A stretch of 64,000 nt of DNA from contig NW_027473596.1 in the NCBI RefSeq assembly GCF_050947335.1, positions 1 through 64,000 on the forward strand, read 5' to 3'. How positions within the stretch are numbered: the first letter of the stretch is position 1; every line of letters starts with the position of its first letter. Under the pieces are notes generated by a model. That model was not told the origin of the DNA and made no database searches. It saw nothing but the letters and a program-made list of their open reading frames with translations. The translations under genes and the position numbers were made by a program. This document shows positions 49,048 through 61,600 of this stretch, one piece after another. The stretch comes from Megachile rotundata. Taxonomy: Eukaryota > Arthropoda > Insecta > Hymenoptera > Megachilidae.

Positions 49048-52000
49048 ATCATACAATCACAATCATACTATCACAATCATACAATCGGAATCACACAATC
49101 ACAATCATACAACCACAATCATACAGTCACAATCATACAATCACAATCATACAATCACAATCATACAATCGCAATCATACAATCACAATCATACAATCAT
49201 AATCATACAATCACAATCATACGATCGCAATCATACAATCGCAATCATACCATCACAATCATACAGTCACAACCATACAATCATAATCATACAATCACAA
49301 TCATACAATCACAATCATACAATCATAATCATACAATCACAATCATACAATCACAATCATACAATCATAATCATACAATCACAATCATACAATCGCAATC
49401 ATACAATCACACACATACAATCGTTATCATACCATCACAATCATACAATCACAATCATACAATCATAATCTTACAATTACAATAATACAATCACAATCAT
49501 ACAATCACAATCATACAATCACAATCATACATTCACAATCATACAATCACAATCATACAATCGCAATCATACAATCGCAATCATACAATTACAATCTCCA
49601 AAATCCAATCTCCCAAATACAATCATACAATCACAACCGTACAATCACAATCATACAATCACAATCATACAATCACAGTCATACAATCACAATCATACAA
49701 TCATAATCATACAATTACAATCATGCAATCACAATCATACAATCACAATCATACAATCGCAATCATACAATCACAATCATACAATCACAATCATACTATC
49801 ACAATCATACAATCACAATCATACAATCACAATCATACAATCACAGTCATACAATCACAATCACACAATCACAATCATACTATCACAATCATACAATCAC
49901 AATCATACAATCACAATCATACAATCTCAATCATACAATCGCAATCATACAATTACAATCTCCCAAATACAATCTCCCAAATACAATCATACAATCACAA
50001 TCATACAATCACAATCATACAATCACAATCATACAATCTCAATCATACTATCAGAATCATACAATCACAATCATACAATCACAATCATACAATCACAATC
50101 ATACAATCACAGACATACAATCACAATCATACAATCACAATCATACATTCAAAATCATGCAATCACAATCATACAATCACAATCATGCAATCACAATCAT
50201 ACAACCATAATCATACAATGACAATCATGCAATCACAATCTTACAATCACAATCATACTATCACAATCATACAATCACAATCGTACAATCACAATCGTAC
50301 AATCACAATCGTACAATCACAATCGTACAATCATAATCGTACAATCACAATCGTACAATCATAGTCATACAATTACAATCATACAATCACAATCATACAA
50401 TCACAATCATACAATCACAATCATACAATCACAATCATACAATCACAATCATACAATCACAATCATACAATCACAATCATACAATCACAATCATACAATC
50501 ACAATCATACAATCACAATCATACAATCACAATCGTACAATCACACACATACAATCGTTATCATACCATCACAATCATACAATCACAATCATACAATCAT
50601 AATCTTACAATTACAATAATACAATCACAATCATGCAATCACAATCATACAACCATAATCATACAATGACAATCATACAATCACAATCATACAATCACAA
50701 TCATACAATCGCAATCATACAATTACAAACTCCAAAATACAATCTCCCAAATACAATCATACAATCACAATCATACAATCACAATCATACAATCACAATC
50801 ATACAATCACAATCATACTATCACAATCATACAATCGGAATCATACAATCGGAATCACACAATCACAATCATACAACCACAATCATACAGTCACAATCAT
50901 ACAATCACAATCATACAATCACAATCATACAATCGCAATCATACAATCACAATCATACAATCATAATCATACAATCACAATCATACGATCGCAATCATAC
51001 AATCGCAATCATACCATCACAATCATACAGTCACAACCATACAATCATAATCATACAATCACAATCATACAATCACAATCATACAATCATAATCATACAA
51101 TCACAATCATACAATCACAATCATACAATCATAATCATACAATCACAATCATACAATCGCAATCATACAATCACACACATACAATCGTTATCATACCATC
51201 ACAATCATACAATCACAATCATACAATCATAATCTTACAATTACAATAATACAATCACAATCATACAATCACAATCATACAATCACAATCATACATTCAC
51301 AATCATACAATCACAATCATACAATCGCAATCATACAATCGCAATCATACAATTACAATCTCCAAAATCCAATCTCCCAAATACAATCATACAATCACAA
51401 CCATACAATCACAATCATACAATCACAATCATACAATCACAGTCATACAATCACAATCATACAATCATAATCATACAATTACAATCATAAAATCACAATC
51501 ATACAATCACAATCATACAATCGCAATCATACAATCACAATCATACAATCACAATCATACTATCACAATCATACAATCACAATCATACAATCACAATCAT
51601 ACAATCACAGTCATACAATCACAATCACACAATCACAATCATACTATCACAATCATACAATCACAATCATACAATCACAATCATACAATCTCAATCATAC
51701 AATCGCAATCATACAATTACAATCTCCCAAATACAATCTCCCAAATACAATCATACAATCACAATCATACAATCACAATCATACAATCACAATCATACAA
51801 TCTCAATCATACTATCAGAATCATACAATCACAATCATACAATCACAATCATACAATCACAATCATACAATCACAGACATACAATCACAATCATACAATC
51901 ACAATCATACATTCAAAATCATGCAATCACAATCATACAATCACAATCATGCAATCACAATCATACAACCATAATCATACAATGACAATCATGCAATCAC

Positions 52001-53905
52001 AATCTTACAAACACAATCATACTATCACAATCATATAATCACAATCATACATACAAAATCATGCAATCTCAATCATACAATCGCAATCATGCAATCACAA
52101 TCATACAATGATAATCATACAATGACAATCATACAATCACCATCATACAATCACAATCATACAACCACAATCAGACAATCACAATCATACAGTCACAATC
52201 ATACAATCACAGTCATACAATCACAGTCATACTATCACAATCATACTATCACAATCATACAATCACAATCATACAATCGCAATCATACAATCGCAATCAT
52301 ACAATCGCAATCATACAATCACAATCACGCAATCACAATCATACAATCACAATCATACAGTCACAATCATACAATCACAATCATACAATCACAATCATAC
52401 TATCGCAATCATACAATCACAATCATACCATCACAATCATACAATCACAACCATACTATCATAATCATACAATCACAATAATACAATCATAATCATACAA
52501 TCACAATCATACAATCGCAATCATACAATCGCAATCATACAATCACAATCATACAATCACAATCATACAATCGCAATCATACTATCGCAATCATACAATC
52601 ACAATCATACCATCACAATCATACAATCACAATCATACAATCATAATCATACAATTACAATCATACTATCACAATCATACAATCAAAATCATACAATCAC
52701 AATCATACAATCACAATCATACAATCACAATCATACAATCACAATCATACAATCACAATCTTACAATCACAATCATACTATCACAATCATACGATCACAA
52801 TCATACAATCACAATCATACAATCACAATCATACAATCTCAATCATACAATCGCAATCATACAATTACAATCTCCCAAATACAATCATACAATCACAATC
52901 ATACAATCACAATCATACTATCAGAATCATACAATCACAATCATACAATCACAGTCATACAATCACAGTCATACAATCACAATCATATTATCACAATCAT
53001 ACAATCACAATCATGCAATCACAATCATACAATCATAATCATACAATCATAGTCATACAATCACAATCGTACAATCACAATCGTACAATCACATTCGCAC
53101 AATCACAATTATACAATCACAGTCATACAATCACAATCATACAATCACAATCGTACTATCACAATCATACAATCACAATCATACAATCACAATCATACAA
53201 TCACAGTCATACAATCACAATCATACAATCACAATCATACAATCATAATCATACAATTACAATCATACAATCACAATCATACAATCACAATCATACAATC
53301 ACAATCATACAATCACAATCATACAATCACAATCGTACAATCACAATCGTACAATCATAATCGTACAATCACAATCGTACAATCATAGTCATACAATTAC
53401 AATCATACAATCACAATCATACAATCACAATCATACAATCACAATCATACAATCACAATCATACAATCACAATCATACAATCACAATCATACAATCTCAA
53501 TCATACAATCGCAATCATACAATTACAATCTCCCAAATACAATCATACAATCACAATCATACAATCACAATCATACAATCACAATCATACTATCAGAATC
53601 ATACAATCACAATCATACAATCACAGTCATACAATCACAGTCATACAATCACAATCATATTATCACAATCATACAATCACAATCATGCAATCACAATCAT
53701 ACAATCATAATCATACAATCATAGTCATACAATCACAATCGTACAATCACAATCGTACAATCACATTCGCACAATCACAATTATACAATCACAGTCATAC
53801 AATCACAATCATACAATCACAATCGTACTATCACAATCATACAATCACAATCATACAATCACAATCATACAATCACAGTCATACAATCACAATCATACAA
53901 TCACA
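49048..53905. repeat. 4,844-bp HOR, copy 3 (with one extra monomer)
   Basis: Blocks at 49586, 49950, 50720, 51350, 51714 and 52862 keep the 4,844-bp offset to copy 2. From about 53.2 kb the offset is 4,858 bp (block 53520, TTCGCAC module near 53685), which is one extra 14-bp unit. The right edge is approximate: the next TACTATC landmark (54291) falls 26 units later than a fourth exact copy would place it. No gene is seen. Confidence 0.9.
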
Positions 53906-56900
53906 ATCATACAATCATAATCATACAATTACAATCATACAATCACAATCATACAATCACAATCATACAATCACAATCGCACAATCACAATCGTACAATC
54001 ACAATCGTACAATCACAATCGTACAATCATAATCGTACAATCACAATCGTACAATCATAGTCATACAATTACAATCATACAATCACAATCATACAATCAC
54101 AATCATACAATCACAATCATACAATCACAATCATACAGTCACAATCATACAATCACAATCATACAATCACAATCATACAATCACAATCATACAATCGCAA
54201 TCATACAATTACAATCTCCAAAATACAATCTCCCAAATACAATCACTCAATCACAATCATACAATCACAATCATACAATCACAATCATACTATCACAATC
54301 ATACAATCGCAATCACACAATCACAATCATACAACCACAATCATACAGTCACAATCATACAATCACAATCATACAATCACAATCATACAATCGCAATCAT
54401 ACAATCACAATCATACAATCATAATCATACAATCACAATCATACGATCGCAATCATACAATCGCAATCATACCATCACAATCATACAGTCACAACCATAC
54501 AATCATAATCATACAATCACAATCATACAATCACAATCATACAATCACAATCATACAATCATAATCATACAATCACAATCATACAATCGCAATCATACAA
54601 TCACTCACATACAATCGTTATCATACCATCACAATCATACAATCACAATCATACAATCATAATCTTACAATTACAATAATACAATCACAATCATACAATC
54701 ACAATCATACAATCACAATCATACAATCACAATCATACAATCACAATCATTCCATCATAATCATACAATCACAGTCATACAATCACAATCATACAATCAC
54801 AATCATACAATCACAATCATACAATCACAATCATGCAATCACAATCATACAATCATAATCATACAATCATAATCATACAATCACAATCGTACAATCACAA
54901 TCGTACAATCACATTCGCACAATCACAATCATACAATCACAGTCATACAATCACAATCATACAATCACAATCATACAATCACAATCATACAATCATAATC
55001 ATACAATGACAATCATACAATCACAATCATACAATCACAGTCATACAATCACAGTCATACAATCACAATCATACTATCACAATCACACAATCACAATCAT
55101 GCAATCACAATCATACAATCATAATCATACAATCATAATCATACAATCACAATCGTACAATCACATTCGCACAATCACAATCATACAATCACAGTCATAC
55201 AATCACAATAATACAATCATAATCATACAATCACAATCATACAATCGCAATCATACAATCGCAATCATACAATCACAATCATACAATCACAATCATACAA
55301 TCGCAATCATACTATCGCAATCATACAATCACAATCATACCATCACAATCATACAATCACAATCATACAATCACAATCATACAATCATAATCATACAATT
55401 ACAATCATACTATCACAATCATACAATCAAAATCATACAATCACAATCATACAATCACAATCATACAATCACAATCATACAATCACAATCATACAATCAC
55501 AATCTTACAATCACAATCATACTATCACAATCATACGATCACAATCATACAATCACAATCATACAATCACAATCATACAATCTCAATCATACAATCGCAA
55601 TCATACAATTACAATCTCCCAAATACAATCATACAATCACAATCATACAATCACAATCATACTATCAGAATCATACAATCACAATCATACAATCACAGTC
55701 ATACAATCACAGTCATACAATCACAATCATATTATCACAATCATACAATCACAATCATGCAATCACAATCATACAATCATAATCATACAATCATAGTCAT
55801 ACAATCACAATCGTACAATCACAATCGTACAATCACATTCGCGCAATCACAATTATACAATCACAGTCATACAATCACAATCATACAATCACAATCGTAC
55901 TATCACAATCATACAATCACAATCATACAATCACAATCATACAATCACAGTCATACAATCACAATCATACAATCACAATCATACAATCATAATCATACAA
56001 TTACAATCATACAATCACAATCATACAATCACAATCATACAATCACAATCATACAATCACAATCATACAATCACAATCGTACAATCACAATCGTACAATC
56101 ATAATCGTACAATCACAATCGTACAATCATAGTCATTCAATTACAATCATACAATCACAATCATACAATCACAATCATACAATCACAATCATACAATCAC
56201 AATCATACAATCACAATCATACAATCACAATCATACAATCACAATCATACAATCGCAATCATACAATTACAATCTCCAAAATACAATCTCCCAAATACAA
56301 TCATACAATCACAATCATACAATCACAATCATACAATCACAATCATACTATCACAATCATACAATCGCAATCACACAATCACAATCATACAACCACAATC
56401 ATACAGTCACAATCATACAATCACAATCATACAATCACAATCATACAATCGCAATCATACAATCACAATCATACAATCATAATCATACAATCACAATCAT
56501 ACGATCGCAATCATACAATCGCAATCATACCATCACAATCATACAGTCACAACCATACAATCATAATCATACAATCGCAATCATACAATCACAATCATAC
56601 AATCATAATCATACAATCACAATCATACAATCACAATCATACAATCATAATCATACAATCACAATCATACAATCGCAATCATACAATCACACACATACAA
56701 TCGTTATCATACCATCACAATCATACAATCACAATCATACAATCACAATCATACAATCACAGACATACAATCACAATCATACAATCACAATCATACATTC
56801 AAAATCATGCAATCACAATCATACAATCACAATCATGCAATCACAATCATACAACCATAATCATACAATGACAATCATGCAATCACAATCTTACAAACAC

Positions 56901-59900
56901 AATCATACTATCACAATCATATAATCACAATCATACATACAAAATCATGCAATCTCAATCATACAATCGCAATCATGCAATCACAATCATACAATGATAA
57001 TCATACAATGACAATCATACAATCACCATCATACAATCACAATCATACAACCACAATCAGACAATCACAATCATACAGTCACAATCATACAATCACAGTC
57101 ATACAATCACAGTCATACTATCACAATCATACTATCACAATCATACAATCACAATCATACAATCGCAATCATACAATCGCAATCATACAATCGCAATCAT
57201 ACAATCACAATCACGCAATCACAATCATACAATCACAATCATACAGTCACAATCATACAATCACAATCATACAATCACAATCATACTATCGCAATCATAC
57301 AATCACAATCATACCATCACAATCATACAATCACAACCATACTATCATAATCATACAATCACAATAATACAATCATAATCATACAATCACAATCATACAA
57401 TCGCAATCATACAATCGCAATCATACAATCACAATCATACAATCACAATCATACAATCGCAATCATACTATCGCAATCATACAATCACAATCATACCATC
57501 ACAATCATACAATCACAATCATACAATCATAATCATACAATTACAATCATACTATCACAATCATACAATCAAAATCATACAATCACAATCATACAATCAC
57601 AATCATACAATCACAATCATACAATCACAATCATACAATCACAATCTTACAATCACAATCATACTATCACAATCATACGATCACAATCATACAATCACAA
57701 TCATACAATCACAATCATACAATCTCAATCATACAATCGCAATCATACAATTACAATCTCCCAAATACAATCATACAATCACAATCATACAATCACAATC
57801 ATACTATCAGAATCATACAATCACAATCATACAATCACAGTCATACAATCACAGTCATACAATCACAATCATATTATCACAATCATACAATCACAATCAT
57901 GCAATCACAATCATACAATCATAATCATACAATCATAGTCATACAATCACAATCGTACAATCACAATCGTACAATCACATTCGCACAATCACAATTATAC
58001 AATCACAGTCATACAATCACAATCATACAATCACAATCGTACTATCACAATCATACAATCACAATCATACAATCACAATCATACAATCACAGTCATACAA
58101 TCACAATCATACAATCACAATCATACAATCATAATCATACAATTACAATCATACAATCACAATCATACAATCACAATCATACAATCACAATCATACAATC
58201 ACAATCATACAATCACAATCGTACAATCACAATCGTACAATCATAATCGTACAATCACAATCGTACAATCATAGTCATACAATTACAATCATACAATCAC
58301 AATCATACAATCACAATCATACAATCACAATCATACAATCACAATCATACAATCACAATCATACAATCACAATCATACAATCTCAATCATACAATCGCAA
58401 TCATACAATTACAATCTCCCAAATACAATCATACAATCACAATCATACAATCACAATCATACAATCACAATCATACTATCAGAATCATACAATCACAATC
58501 ATACAATCACAGTCATACAATCACAGTCATACAATCACAATCATATTATCACAATCATACAATCACAATCATGCAATCACAATCATACAATCATAATCAT
58601 ACAATCATAGTCATACAATCACAATCGTACAATCACAATCGTACAATCACATTCGCACAATCACAATTATACAATCACAGTCATACAATCACAATCATAC
58701 AATCACAATCGTACTATCACAATCATACAATCACAATCATACAATCACAATCATACAATCACAGTCATACAATCACAATCATACAATCACAATCATACAA
58801 TCATAATCATACAATTACAATCATACAATCACAATCATACAATCACAATCATACAATCACAATCGCACAATCACAATCGTACAATCACAATCGTACAATC
58901 ACAATCGTACAATCATAATCGTACAATCACAATCGTACAATCATAGTCATACAATTACAATCATACAATCACAATCATACAATCACAATCATACAATCAC
59001 AATCATACAATCACAATCATACAGTCACAATCATACAATCACAATCATACAATCACAATCATACAATCACAATCATACAATCGCAATCATACAATTACAA
59101 TCTCCAAAATACAATCTCCCAAATACAATCACTCAATCACAATCATACAATCACAATCATACAATCACAATCATACTATCACAATCATACAATCGCAATC
59201 ACACAATCACAATCATACAACCACAATCATACAGTCACAATCATACAATCACAATCATACAATCACAATCATACAATCGCAATCATACAATCACAATCAT
59301 ACAATCATAATCATACAATCACAATCATACGATCGCAATCATACAATCGCAATCATACCATCACAATCATACAGTCACAACCATACAATCATAATCATAC
59401 AATCACAATCATACAATCACAATCATACAATCATAATCATACAATCACAATCATACAATCGCAATCATACAATCACTCACATACAATCGTTATCATACCA
59501 TCACAATCATACAATCACAATCATACAATCATAATCTTACAATTACAATAATACAATCACAATCATACAATCACAATCATACAATCACAATCATACAATC
59601 ACAATCATACAATCACAATCATTCCATCATAATCATACAATCACAGTCATACAATCACAATCATACAATCACAATCATACAATCACAATCATACAATCAC
59701 AATCATGCAATCACAATCATACAATCATAATCATACAATCATAATCATACAATCACAATCGTACAATCACAATCGTACAATCACATTCGCACAATCACAA
59801 TCATACAATCACAGTCATACAATCACAATCATACAATCACAATCATACAATCACAATCATACAATCATAATCATACAATGACAATCATACAATCACAATC

Positions 59901-61600
59901 ATACAATCACAGTCATACAATCACAGTCATACAATCACAATCATACTATCACAATCACACAATCACAATCATGCAATCACAATCATACAATCATAATCAT
60001 ACAATCATAATCATACAATCACAATCGTACAATCACATTCGCACAATCACAATCATACAATCACAGTCATACAATCACAATAATACAATCATAATCATAC
60101 AATCACAATCATACAATCGCAATCATACAATCGCAATCATACAATCACAATCATACAATCACAATCATACAATCGCAATCATACTATCGCAATCATACAA
60201 TCACAATCATACCATCACAATCATACAATCACAATCATACAATCACAATCATACAATCATAATCATACAATTACAATCATACTATCACAATCATACAATC
60301 AAAATCATACAATCACAATCATACAATCACAATCATACAATCACAATCATACAATCACAATCATACAATCACAATCTTACAATCACAATCATACTATCAC
60401 AATCATACGATCACAATCATACAATCACAATCATACAATCACAATCATACAATCTCAATCATACAATCGCAATCATACAATTACAATCTCCCAAATACAA
60501 TCATACAATCACAATCATACAATCACAATCATACTATCAGAATCATACAATCACAATCATACAATCACAGTCATACAATCACAGTCATACAATCACAATC
60601 ATATTATCACAATCATACAATCACAATCATGCAATCACAATCATACAATCATAATCATACAATCATAGTCATACAATCACAATCGTACAATCACAATCGT
60701 ACAATCACATTCGCGCAATCACAATTATACAATCACAGTCATACAATCACAATCATACAATCACAATCGTACTATCACAATCATACAATCACAATCATAC
60801 AATCACAATCATACAATCACAGTCATACAATCACAATCATACAATCACAATCATACAATCATAATCATACAATTACAATCATACAATCACAATCATACAA
60901 TCACAATCATACAATCACAATCATACAATCACAATCATACAATCACAATCGTACAATCACAATCGTACAATCATAATCGTACAATCACAATCGTACAATC
61001 ATAGTCATTCAATTACAATCATACAATCACAATCATACAATCACAATCATACAATCACAATCATACAATCACAATCATACAATCACAATCATACAATCAC
61101 AATCATACAATCACAATCATACAATCGCAATCATACAATTACAATCTCCAAAATACAATCTCCCAAATACAATCATACAATCACAATCATACAATCACAA
61201 TCATACAATCACAATCATACTATCACAATCATACAATCGCAATCACACAATCACAATCATACAACCACAATCATACAGTCACAATCATACAATCACAATC
61301 ATACAATCACAATCATACAATCGCAATCATACAATCACAATCATACAATCATAATCATACAATCACAATCATACGATCGCAATCATACAATCGCAATCAT
61401 ACCATCACAATCATACAGTCACAACCATACAATCATAATCATACAATCGCAATCATACAATCACAATCATACAATCATAATCATACAATCACAATCATAC
61501 AATCACAATCATACAATCATAATCATACAATCACAATCATACAATCGCAATCATACAATCACACACATACAATCGTTATCATACCATCACAATCATACAA
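53906..61600. repeat. HOR continuation at 4,886- and 4,872-bp offsets
   Basis: Blocks are at 54206, 55606 (short), 56264, 57748 (short), 58406 (short), 59092, 60478 (short) and 61136. Sequence from about 51.87 to 54.55 kb recurs 4,886 bp later (349 units): blocks 52862, 53520 and 54206 match 57748, 58406 and 59092. From about 54.56 to 56.7 kb the offset is 4,872 bp (348 units): 55606 and 56264 match 60478 and 61136. The part after 54206 resembles 20.2-21.2 kb more than the preceding HORs, sharing the CACTCACATAC variant (20614, 54602, 59474). No gene is seen. Confidence 0.85.
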
